Shown here in pieces: positions 41,401 through 55,700 of a stretch of 64,000 nt of DNA. The notes under the pieces are model-generated. The model worked only from the letters and a program-made list of their open reading frames with translations. It was not told where the DNA came from and searched no databases. Numbering within the stretch: the stretch's first letter is position 1; each line of letters starts with the position of its first letter. The stretch comes from Haematococcus lacustris. Taxonomy: Eukaryota; Chlorophyta; Chlorophyceae; Chlamydomonadales; Haematococcaceae. The position numbers and the translations under genes were made by a program. The DNA is taken from assembly GCA_030144725.1 (NCBI GenBank), contig JASKMD010000029.1, positions 1,319,001 to 1,383,000 of the forward strand, read 5' to 3'.

Positions 41401-43952
41401 CAGCTACACAAGGCTAGCTGCAGGGGGCTGGTGGTCACACCTTGATGGCGGTCACACATGACGGAGTGTCCGGCCACACTTGGACATCCAGCCACTTGTC
41501 AGCGCCTGCCTGCATCACAGTGGCTCGCCCACATGTGCCAAGGCGCAAGGCAGCACCTGCCCAGGGACCCCCTCCCCCTTCACCTGCCCAGGACCCACCT
41601 GCCCCTCCCCCAGCCCAGGCCCAGGCCCCCCTTGCTGCACCTGGCCCAGTCCCACCACCCCAGGCCCCCTCGGGGGCAGGTGGCTGGACCAGGACACCAA
41701 CGGATGCTTCAACTTTCAGCGCATTGGGGAGAGCATGCAGCGCCCCCTGGAGCTGTGTAGCTGGAAGGACCGTGAGGGTCTGCCCCCCATTGGCAAGGAG
41801 TACCAACAGCACTACAAGCTGGTCAATGACCAGGTGCCCAAGGGTAGGCAGAGGTTGCACCGGGCAGCAGAGTACCGGCGGGACATTGATGGCCAGGCCC
41901 GCAACAACCCATAGGGCCTAGTAGTTTGCACAGGTTGGTTTGTATGCGGTACCCAGTGGTGTAGGGGGACATTGCCACCGGTGTGGGGTTTGCACTCATC
42001 AAGGGTGCGACCGAGGATGCTTCAACTTGGTCTGAGTAGCTGAGTGAGATTACCCACAGTCAAACTACTTGTTCCGTGGTGAATGAGGTTTGTTTGCTGC
42101 TGCACACAAGTCAAGGGGCCTATGGCCTGGTGCTGGAGGGTGCCCCTTGGAGGTGCCCTTTGGAGGTGCCCTTTGGAGGTGCCCTTTGGAGGTGCGAGAG
42201 TGAGTGACATCGCCTCCTGGGTATCAGTAGGTATGAGCAGGTGTGAGCAGGTATGAGCCTAGTGGTGTAATGCCTCCAAGGAACCGGCCCAGTACCGCAG
42301 AGCAAGAGCCGCATCCGACTGAAAGCCCACGAAAACAAGGTTCGTCGTAGTCGTGGTGTGGTACGCTTAGTGTTCGACTGCAATGAAGGCTCAAGGTTGA
42401 GGGCCAAGGTGCTGCACACAAGTCAATGCCATGATCTTAAGTCTGGTGTGTGAGCGGTGAGAGGTGCAGGAGCGGTGTGGGGTGTGACCCATGGCTGACC
42501 TAGACTGCATGACTAGGTCGGTCTGACCCTAAATGGCAAAGTTGTAAGGAGGGTGGGCAGCCGCAGTTGGTATCTGAGATTTGACATCCACCCACCTCCA
42601 CACGCATGCACTGTGCAGCAGGCCTGGCAAGTGCAGGGAAGCTGAGCTGAGCTGAGCTGAGCTGGAAATTGGTGAAGTCCTCGTGGCTGAAAGGAGGCGG
42701 CCAGGGTAAATGAGGTAAGGTGGGTGAGGTAGGGTGGCTGAGAGGAGGTGGGTGGCACCGTATTGAATATACAGGCACGTCTTCACAATACTCCCATGAA
42801 GGTGCCCCAGCTGTCAGCGGGCGGGCCCCAGGTGCTATCGACTGTTTAGTTGCAGGGTTACACCCACCGACTGCCTTGCGGACTGCTTGTACTTGTCCAG
42901 CCTGCATGGAGTCAGCATGGAATGCTGTAACATACCCATGGGTACAAGCGGGTGCGAGACAAGCCACCCAAGGCCCAGCAGCAGCAGCTTGCCTGGGCAC
43001 AGTAGTGTGTGCCCCCTATCTTGGGCTGTCATCAGCTCACAATTAGTGCATGCATGTCATGCCATCTTCAGGCTATAGCCCTGTCGCAGGGGTCAGGCAA
43101 TAGTGTAGGTGAAAAGCGCCCATGCCATGTGCATGGGAACATAGCTCTACACAGCCAAAAAACAACATGAGTGGTCCCTAGCGGTCCCTAGTGGTCCAAC
43201 TCCACTATAGTGAGGGATGAGGGGCTGGCGCAACCTACAGTAACACATGTGGTTCATGCGTAAGTGGCAGTAATGATGCCCTTCTACACCATCGTACCCC
43301 TGTTTCTTCTCATTTCAATGGCACTGGTTCTTTGCAAGTATGAATAATGCAGTGCACCACACAAGATGAGTTGTCCAACACTCGGGATGATGTAATGTGA
43401 CTAGCTCATATGTCTATGCTCAAGTCCATGCTGCAAGCGCAAGTGCTGCAAGCTTCAAGTTATACTCTGTCTCTTTGTCCCTCACGAGACATGTCGTTGC
43501 ATTGAGCACTGCCTCTTGCCTTACTTGTGCTTGATGCAGTGAACTGCGCCCATTCCGAAGGCATCAGCGGAACGGCACACAGCAGACAGGTTGCCCATGT
43601 CATACAGCCCCTCAACCACCGGTAGAACTGAGTAGGTGCGCCTCTTGGCTATTGCCTGGATTTTCACAAGCCGCTCCTCTGTCATGTATGGAGCCTGCAG
43701 CAGAGAGTCCTCTTCCATGGCTGCCGTTCCTTCCCTCAGTGTTGCCAGGCGGCAGCTCACCAGTGCTTCGATGACATCCTCACTGCTTAGCCGCTTCCCG
43801 TCAAAGCTGTGCACGTTGGAGTGCGGGAAGCCCAGAGGAGGCAAGATGGTCCCATGGGTCGCACATGCGCGCGTTCGGGGTCCGTTTCGGCAACGGAGAG
43901 TGGCCGTGCGCTTGTATGTAGGTGCCGATGTATGTGCGGCAACGGTGTGCAT
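37930..43952 (-). CDS. SpoU/TrmH-family RNA 2'-O-methyltransferase
   Basis: This family transfers methyl from S-adenosylmethionine to the ribose 2'-OH of rRNA or tRNA using a knotted SPOUT fold. Exons (minus): 43952-43525, at least one small unseen exon, 41509-41441, 40928-40872, 40519-40415, 38734-38582, 38238-37930. Motif 1 is Y-D-M-G-N-L-S-A-V-C-R-S-A-D-A-F-G (end of exon 1), motif 2 is V-L-G-N-E-K-S-G-V-S-E-E, and motif 3 is E-S-F-N-I-S-V-A-A-A-L-V-M-Y-E. G-A-D-K-W-L-D and G-Y-Q-L-V-V-T-H-L sit between them as in plant homologues. The basic N-terminus (M-H-T-V-A-A-H-T-S) could be an organelle presequence. Exon 1 ends in phase 2 while the next exon needs phase 0, which implies a missing mini-exon. 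Introns hold at least five Fanzor-like fragments, all antisense, plus a GGCA array. The gene lies 216 bp downstream of cpSRP43 on the same strand. Target RNA unknown. Confidence 0.85.
38374..38462 (+). repeat. (GGCG)n(GGCA)n array
   Basis: About five GGCG units run into about 17 GGCA units, in the last intron (38239-38581) of the SpoU methyltransferase gene. Confidence 0.9.
39576..39990 (+). repeat. CCCCGCAC-rich tandem repeats
   Basis: Four copies of an 18-bp CAGCAGCAGCCCCGCAC-type unit (about 39585-39655) precede a looser region (39780-39985) of repeated TTGCCCCGCAC and AGCCCCGCAC. They lie in the intron 38735-40414 of the SpoU gene. Confidence 0.75.
40150..40400 (+). mobile_element. Fanzor-like family B solo tail (B4)
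   Basis: Family B 3' tail without coding sequence, recognisable by AAGCTGTTAGTTTTGGTG, GGTGCGACCGAGGATGC and GAGATTACCCACAG. It ends about 15 bp before an exon of the SpoU gene and is antisense to it. Confidence 0.6.
41095..41330 (+). mobile_element. Fanzor-like family A tail fragment (A6)
   Basis: Begins near the GGCACAGTAGTGTGTGCC that follows the family A stop codon and runs through the tail, which decays before the terminal palindrome. It lies in a SpoU gene intron, antisense. Confidence 0.55.
41540..42100 (+). mobile_element. Fanzor-like family B, copy B5
   Basis: The frame ending at 41914 encodes a Pro-rich linker, then W-L-D-Q-D-T-N-G-C-F-N-F-Q-R-I-G-E-S-M-Q, E-Y-Q-Q-H-Y-K-L-V-N-D and R-D-I-D-G-Q-A-R-N-N-P. 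The family B tail follows. This is the longest intact family B C-terminus in the window; the N-terminal half is missing. It begins about 30 bp from a SpoU-gene exon (41441-41509), in the antisense direction. Confidence 0.6.
42110..42417 (+). mobile_element. Family A composite fragment (A7) with kinase-like leader
   Basis: Starts with a 20-base identity to the protein-kinase exon at 53444 (encoding G-A-Y-G-L-V-L). It passes into the GGTGCCCTTTGGA tandem module seen in A1 and A2, and ends with the last 60 bp of the family A tail. It has no RuvC-like part and lies in the first large SpoU intron. Confidence 0.55.
42935..43200 (+). mobile_element. Fanzor-like family A fragment (A8)
   Basis: Keeps the very end of the ORF (Y-K-R-V-R-D-K-P-P-K-A-Q near 42942-42980), the CACAGTAGTGTGTGCC junction and a diverged tail. 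It lies in an intron of the SpoU gene, antisense. Confidence 0.55.
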
Positions 43953-44067
43953 ATCTTGTTAACCTCCTGATGGCACTCCTGGGAGGCCTTGCTGTGCATC
44001 AAAGCAGAATAGCCTTCCCCACGTTTGTGTCCAACACCACCATTGTGGCATGCCATGTCACAAAGCT

Positions 44068-44072
44068 TTACA
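44068..44072 (-). promoter_or_regulatory. TGTAA polyadenylation-type motif
   Basis: TTACA on the plus strand, 96 bp past the cpSRP43 stop, in the 215-bp gap before the SpoU start codon. Confidence 0.4.
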
Positions 44073-44167
44073 CAATGGTCAGATTCAGAACAGCAAACAT
44101 CGTTACGTCAAACATGCGCATACATCAAACAACAGCTCAATCATGATTAGCAAAAACCCTCCAGGCA

Positions 44168-48646
<4,479 letters not shown>

Positions 48647-48793
48647 TCTATAACTTCGGGGGCCACTCTATAACTTTGAGGCCATGTGTGGGCCATCAAG
48701 GCTGCCATCAAGTATTGCAGTGTTTGCGCAGTGTGTAAAAGGTTTCATACCTGGTTGGCTGAAAATGCCCGCGGAAGTTTATTTGAAAAGGCT

Positions 48794-51740
48794 ATGACCG
48801 TTGTTTCTGGCTTTCCCAAACTTGCACAGCGGTTCTTGTCGCTCTCCTCACGGTCTCTTCTCAAAGCCTTTGGCGGTGACGTGGCATTCAGTCCCGCGCA
48901 CCCTTCGAATGCCTCGTGGGATGCGTCGGGCCAAAAATTAAAGCTATCTGAGCTAGAAAAGCTACAATCACTTCGCTCTTCGTATACCAGGTGAGGTCAC
49001 TGGGTTTTGTTGGTCGCATATACACACCTTTCTAAGCTTGTGCGTCTTCTCAGTATGAGCCAGTGCTCGACCTCGGGTCTGTTTTGAGCAGGGTGACAAC
49101 CCTACCGAAACCGATGGAACCAACTGACAATCATCCCGCCAGTCGCGGGACTTCCTCGCCAGTCCCAGGACGCATGTCGCCGCAGCCTATGTCGCCCGGC
49201 TCCCCCACCCGGAGGACGCAGACTGCCGGCCCCTGTAGCCCCCTCGGCAAGCAGCTGCCCCTGCCCCTCCCTCATGGCAAGCGCAGCGCGCACAGGAGTA
49301 CCATGTCCCTCACCTCCATTGGAATGGACATACCACGCTTCTCAAGCCCTGTGACAGCATCCAGGCTGTGGCATGTGAAAACCAGTGGCGACCTGTGCAT
49401 GCTAGCCAAGGTATAGGACATGGCAATGCAACTGCTAGAGTGCCTATGCCAGCCCACCTACACTTCAATACCAGCATCACATGACTGGTTGCATCGTCAC
49501 CAAACCCTAGCGATCTCCCATGGCTGCTGGCAGCATTTGCATGTGTGGTCACCAAAGGCATGCGGCCTGCAAGCATGATAGACAGTGTCAAAGCTTTTGT
49601 TTCACCTGCCCCTAGGGCACTCATGCTGCTGCCCTGACTGCCCTACTGGCAGGAAGAGGAGAAGGGACAAGTCCGCTGCCAGAGCGTGAGTAGCTATGCG
49701 AGTAGCAGCAAGCGCTATCACAGCCCCTGCTTGCAAGCAGCGGGGCTGGCAAGCCGTTCAGAGAGCAGCCGCCCTGCCACCCCCTCCACCCCCTCCCCCA
49801 TCACTACCCCCCCATGCAGCACCCACCCCAACAGCAGTCAGGCCAGGAAAGGCAGCTGCAGCAGGCCTGCAGGTCGCCGCCCCCTCCACCTCGCCCCTGC
49901 CGCCTCCACATCCGCCTGCCCCACTGCAGCAGGCAGCAGTAGTGGCAGCAGCCTGATGGACAGTGGTCTGCCTGGGATGAGTCTGTCCTGGGCCCCCGCT
50001 GCCTTGACCACGCTGCTGCCCGCCAGCAAGCCAGCTGACCAGGCTGTGCAGGGCTGCAGCCATCCAGCTGGGGACACGGAGCACATGCAGGCTGCTGCAG
50101 GGGGTGTGGGTCCAGCCCAGTCTCATGGCAGCAGCCGGCTGCAGGGCCAGGGAGAGGCTGAGGGGGGAGACCAGGAGGTGGTGGGGCAGGCTGAGGTGGA
50201 GCCTGGTGTAGTCCCTGCCCTGGCAGCAGAGCAGCAGGGTGTGGGCAGGCAAGCGGTGCTCTCAGCGCCTGCTGCCAAGGTCAGTGTCAGGGACGCTATT
50301 GAGCTGAGGTTGCCAGAGCAGATACTGCAGCTGCTGCTGCAACAGGCTCCGCCCCCGGGGCACCGCCGCAGCCGCAGCGACTGCGATGTGGGCAGGTGTG
50401 ACAGCGGCTGGGGCCCTGACACTGACCAGCCTCTCCCCGCCCAGCCAAGTGCCCACCCCCTGTCCCCGTCTCCGCCTCAGCCATGGCCAGCAGCAGCAAG
50501 GCCCCCCTCTAAACCCTGCCCCGAGCCTGGGGTCTGTCTGGCTTCACCGCAAACACAAGGGCCAGGCAGACTGGCTGTGCCTGACCACCACAGCCTCCCC
50601 ACCCCCTCCTTGCAGCCACCATGCAGCCAGCCTGCCAGCCGCTGCTTCCCCTCCCTCCTGCGCCACCGCCGCAGCTACAGTGACGCTTGCTTGGACCTGC
50701 TGGTGGGCCAGGCGCCTGAGCTGCCTAGCGCCTGCCCCTCCCCTACCTCCTCCACCCTCCCCTCCCCGGACAGGACACCCACTCATACCTGCCCAGGCCC
50801 CGACAGCACGGTTAAGGGGCCAGGGGGCCATGGTGCAGAGGTCAGCCCCCTGCCGCCAGTGTCCAGCCTGGTTGCGCTGTGGGAGCAGCTCAGCAACCAC
50901 TCCCTACGGGCATCCACAAACTGCTCCATGTGCCACATGCCCCATCCACCCACCCCCTCCATCCGCCGCTCCCTGGCCCTGTCAGCCGCCAGCCCTCCCA
51001 CGTCCTGCCGCACCCCCCGCTGGCTGGACCTCAGTGGTTGCAGCGGGCTGGGGTGCGTGAACAGGCAGGGGCAGGTGGAGGCGGTGCGGAGGGTGTTTGA
51101 ACCAAGTGGCAGTGAGGGCGGCAGTGAGGGGGGCCTAGCCAGCCTTAGCCTCATGCAGCCAGGGCAGCAGGCAGGCCAGGCGGTGTCCCAAGGGGTGAAG
51201 AGCAGCGGAGCCCAGGGCTGCAAGGGAGGGGAGACCAGGGTGCAGAGCGGGCCAGCTGCCTCTTGTGAGGGGGAGGATGCCTGTGAGGCAGTTGATCCAT
51301 TAGTGGATCCATTAGTGGAGCCAGCAGAGTTCATCAGTGGGGCCAGTAGGAGCCAGTGGGTCCATGCCCCGGCTGCCGCCTGCTTGTCTGATGCCGGGGT
51401 GGTGGTTGGCAGCGATAGTGGCTGCGACCCTGTTGAAGGTGGCGGTGGTCGTGGCAGCAGCAACAACAGCTTGACCCTGGAGCTGTCCAAAGCATCTGCC
51501 TTTGCCAGCGATCCAGCATGTGCTGCGGTGGCTGTGGGTCAGCTGGTGAGTGCGGAGGAGGAGGGCGCAGGGGGGGTGGCGGCTGGGGCTGTCAAAGGCC
51601 AGGGGCTCGGGGCAGCTGAGGGGCCATGCAGAGCAGGCCAAGGCAGAGGGGCTAGAGTGCAGCGGTGGCTGCAGTCATTGCGCCACAGCCCCTGGGCCGT
51701 GATGGCCGGAGTCATCCTGCTGCCAGTGCTGCAGTCATAA
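48794..51740 (+). CDS. Ser/Pro-rich low-complexity protein with hydrophobic tail
   Basis: Exons 48794-48990, 49092-49410, 49616-49685 and 49741-51740 join in frame with GT..AG sites to give 861 residues; the 55-bp third intron is also open, so it may be retained. No known domain is recognised. The first 65 residues (M-T-V-V-S-G-F-P-K-L) look helical. Residues 66-172 are Ser/Pro-rich, and the long last exon is mostly disordered. Two related basic motifs, H-R-R-S-R-S-D-C-D and H-R-R-S-Y-S-D-A-C, are typical R-x-x-S kinase or 14-3-3 sites. The extreme C-terminus (W-A-V-M-A-G-V-I-L-L-P-V-L-Q-S) could be a tail anchor. cpSRP43 starts only about 150 bp away on the other strand, so the two may share a divergent promoter. 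Confidence 0.55.
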
Positions 51741-52780
51741 AGCCTGACATCCGACCAGCTGCCACAAGTGCACCAGGCTAAGGGCACAGCAGCTCAGGTC
51801 ACACGTCATACTTTGCGAGGAATGCAGTCAGAGGGAGAAGGTGGTGGTATGTGAGGAGGTGGGGTGAGGGAGCGTCACAATGTGGGGGTGATGTGAGTCG
51901 GGACAGTTGACTGGGCCAGGGATCCAGGGCCAGGGGTTGTAAGTGTGGGTTACAATGGGAGCAGGGGGTGGCGCTGAGTAAGTACCTTGTGGAGTGTAAC
52001 AGCATGGCGGTGTATTGTCACCATGACCATCATTGCACATGTGCCATGGGTCTATATATTACTTCAACCTGCAAGCATACAGCGGTTGGTTTTGATGGCC
52101 TGAGGGTTTTGAATGGTCTATTGCATCTCAGTTCGGGGTGACAGGCTCTGCGCATCCCAAGCATGAGGAAGAGTTTTGTGGGTGAGGGTGTGTGAGGGCT
52201 ACATGACGTGAGGGGTGGGGTGTGATGAGTTGAGTTGAGGGAAGGAGGGTGTGTTGGGGGTTACAGCTAATTTGGGCTACGAGGGGGTGCCTGTTCTTCT
52301 TCATTGTTTGTGCTGTCGCATCATGTACCTATTTACGCACTGTAACATGGAAATTGCCCGCACCAAGTTCGTCCATATGAAAGGGAAGCGGCCATCACCC
52401 CTGACAAGGGACATCGCGGCACTCCACAGATGCCGCAGTAGGTTGCCATGTCGGCGTAGTGCCAGTGCCATCGCAGTACAGCAGTGTGCTGAAGTGTTTG
52501 GACTCGAAGAAGTAATGACATAGCAAGCCGCAGCGCTCTGGTATGATGTCTCGCCCTTCTCCTTGCGTGGCCTCTTGCCGAATTTTTTCAACTCAGGCCG
52601 TCCAGTCTCCTTCCGGATGGCGTCCACCGAATGGGATGGGTGATATGGAGAATCATAGGCGTGGCGGCCAAGTTCCTGCAAACGAGACTTCCCCTCTAGG
52701 CGGACCCGGCCCGACAAGCGAGACTGCAGCGCCGCTTCTACCCCTACAAATCAAAAGCCAGCCTACCCATTTCTGGAGCG
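51741..52780. other. 3' UTR and upstream region of the kinase
   Basis: TGTAA motifs at 51938-51942 and near 51996 could end the upstream transcript. A minus-strand frame (52717-52301) with a basic stretch R-K-E-T-G-R-P-E-L-K-K-F-G-K-R-P-R is unassigned. A 34-base segment at 52032-52065 recurs in the kinase intron at 56841-56874. Confidence 0.4.
51938..51942 (+). promoter_or_regulatory. TGTAA polyadenylation-type motif
   Basis: First TGTAA downstream (198 bp) of the stop codon at 51740. Confidence 0.35.
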
Positions 52781-55700
52781 ATGGGCAACTGCCTGGCCGC
52801 GCCTCAAGACCCGCTGACCGCAGGGGGCACTTGTCTGCCGTCTCCGTCCACCGAAACTGGATCCCCCAGCCCCTCCAAGTCATCCCAGAACTCCCTGCTG
52901 GGAACATCGCACTCTCTAGACGGCATCGTGAACTCTTCGCCCATCGAACCCGGACTTGCCGCCGGATCGCCCAACAAGGGTTTTCCGTCACCACGTTGCC
53001 TTGTGAGTACTTGTTTTTTGCAGGTTCCTGACACGCACATACATTCCTCGAGCCTAGACCCCTGACCCTGCCTAGCCCTGGCCTGCCCTGCCCTGCTGAA
53101 CCTTCTTAATCACTACCCGACCACAACTCCACCCTGAACACACCCCTGCCTCCAGGCTGCTCCCAACCTATTTCGGCTGACGCGTTATGTTGTGTAACCT
53201 GCTGATGTGGTGTGCTGGCTTTTCTTCCTGCAACCAGTATTTTGCATGCATGTCAACGGCATGTACACCCGCATCATCACCAGTGCATTACACCCCAAGG
53301 CCGCAGCCACCAATGCTTGTTTGAGCCTGACCCGCCTCTGTGATGCCCCTTTGCTCCCACAGCGCAACGTTGTCCAAAAGCCCAAGCTGTGCAGTGAGTT
53401 GGAGCTGCTGGCTGACCTGAACCTCAGCAGTGTGCTGGGCTCAGGGGCCTATGGCCTGGTGCTGAAGGGTGCGTACAAAACAACACTATGCTCCATGTTG
53501 GATCAACAAAGAAATGCACCCTGCTACAACAAACAACACTATGCTCCATGTTGGATATTGGACACGCACCCTTTAGCACCTTGGCCCTCAACCTTGAGCC
53601 TTCATTGCAGTCGAACACACTAAATGTGAACCACTACAAAACAGTGTTTTGTCTGTGTGGTGTTCCCATCGCATGGCATGCACATGGCCTATACATGGCA
53701 TACACATGGTCACGGTCGCCTACCACCTACAGCATTGCCTGACCCGTTAGGGCTACACCGTAGAGTTGGCATGACAAAACATGCACTAAGCATAAGCTGA
53801 TGACAGCTTCAAGTGGGGGGGTGGGGCACACACTACTGTGCCACAGCAGGCTGCTGCTGCTGGGCCTTGGGTGGCTTGTCTCGCACCCGCTTGTACCCCA
53901 GGCCAGGGTACTCCTTGCCCTTGGCTGGCAGCTTCCCCTGCTCTGGCCAGTAGCACAGCTCCAGTGGGCGCCACTTGCTCTCCCCAATGCGCTGCATGTT
54001 CAGCGCTGCATTGCAGTCCCTGTCCAGCCACCTGCCAGGCTGTGGGGCTGGCTTGGCCTTGGAGGTGCGAGAGTGAGCTGCCACCTGCAGCTGCCAGCCA
54101 CCCACCACAGGCGGCCACCGGGCCGCAGCTGTGCAGGACAGACCCGAGCCAGTCAGCCAGCCAGCCAGCTGCAGCATGGCTTTGTATCACTCAACATGCT
54201 GTTTCCTCTATGCCATCAGGCCGGTGGCGTGTGAACAGCACAGCACAACTCCACTGCGGTACAAACCCCTAGCCCAGCCAGCCCAGCCTCCAACCCCTGC
54301 CTCCAACCCTAACATAACCCTACCTCTCAGGCCTGCCCTGCCCCAGCTATGCACGTCAGCCCCCAGCCCAGCACCACCTCCCAAACCTAGGCATTACCGC
54401 GTACCATTCCTACCCACACAGCCCGCACCCAGCCCCTCCCCCCTTTCCTCTGCGCCTCCTGACCCCAGCTCGGCCCCTGCTGGCGACCCGCGCAGGCCAC
54501 TGGCGCGGCTCCACCCCGGTGGCCGTCAAGCTGTTCGCCACCCGCCCGCCCAGCACTGCCCCAGGGCCCTGTGCGCCGGGCGACCTAAGCCAGATGCCGC
54601 TGCGCGCGTTGAGCGAGGCTCTGCTGTCGCGGGACCTGTCGCACCCGAACATCGTCACCACGTAAGGCTGCCAGACCTGCCCCTCTCCGCTCTGCACTCC
54701 CTCGCGTCTGTGTTCATCTCCAGGCCCGGACCTCGAGCCAGGCCATCAGCCCGACTCCTGCTCTGCCTGCCTGCCAGCTTGCCGCCCGCCCACCCACTGG
54801 CTGACCTTGATTTGCGCTATGCAGTGTCCAATGCCCTGCATGTCCCTTCACCCCCCTGGCCCTTAGTACAAGCGCCTGACGCCTGGAACGCTGGTGGTCT
54901 ACGGGCCAGGTCAGAACACGTGACGCTGTGTTGCCCCGCTGGTTGTTTGTGCAGGTATGACGTCAGGTGTTGCTGGATCACCCCCGCCTTCGTGGCAGGG
55001 CTGCAGTCCTGGGGCAGCACACAGCTGCCGAAGCAGTTCATGCTGCAGCCGCAGGGTGGCCATCACATGCTGGACACGGTCTTCTCGCAGCCACCTGATG
55101 CCACCGCGGTGAGATGCCCTGTGCATAATGGGGTCCCCCCCCCCCCCTCCCCCTCCCCCTCCCCCTCCCCCTCCCCCTCCCCCTCCCCAGCTCACCCCCT
55201 TTCTCCCCTTCCACCCCCGCTGCAGGTGTGCAGCATGTTCAGCACCTTCTCTTCCTACCACGGCCTCACCCCGTTGTTGAACTCCGCGCCCCACTGCCTG
55301 AACCTGGGCAGCGAGGGTGAGGTGTCCCTCGACGGCTTTGGGCCGGCGCAGGCTCAGCTGCGGCTGGGGCTGAGCTGGAAGGAGCTGGTGAAGTGCATTG
55401 GTGCTGAGCAGGGTGACTGCGTGACGGTGCTGGTGCAGCAGTATGCCACCAGGGGCACGCTGGCCCAGGCCATCAAGGTGAGCAGGCGGGGCCGCCCAAG
55501 ACAGCAAGCTGAGCAGCAGGCGGGTTGCTTGACAGGACATCATCAGGGCAGGGCAGCTTAAGCTGGGCCGTCCAGTCACATAGGCAATGGCACTTGTGGA
55601 CCGCTGGGTTTGCTGCAAGGTCCGTCAGGTTAGTCCAGGCTGGCAGCACTGCTGGCTGCTGGCCACACTATGACGCACGTGAGCCACTCTTCTCACGCTT

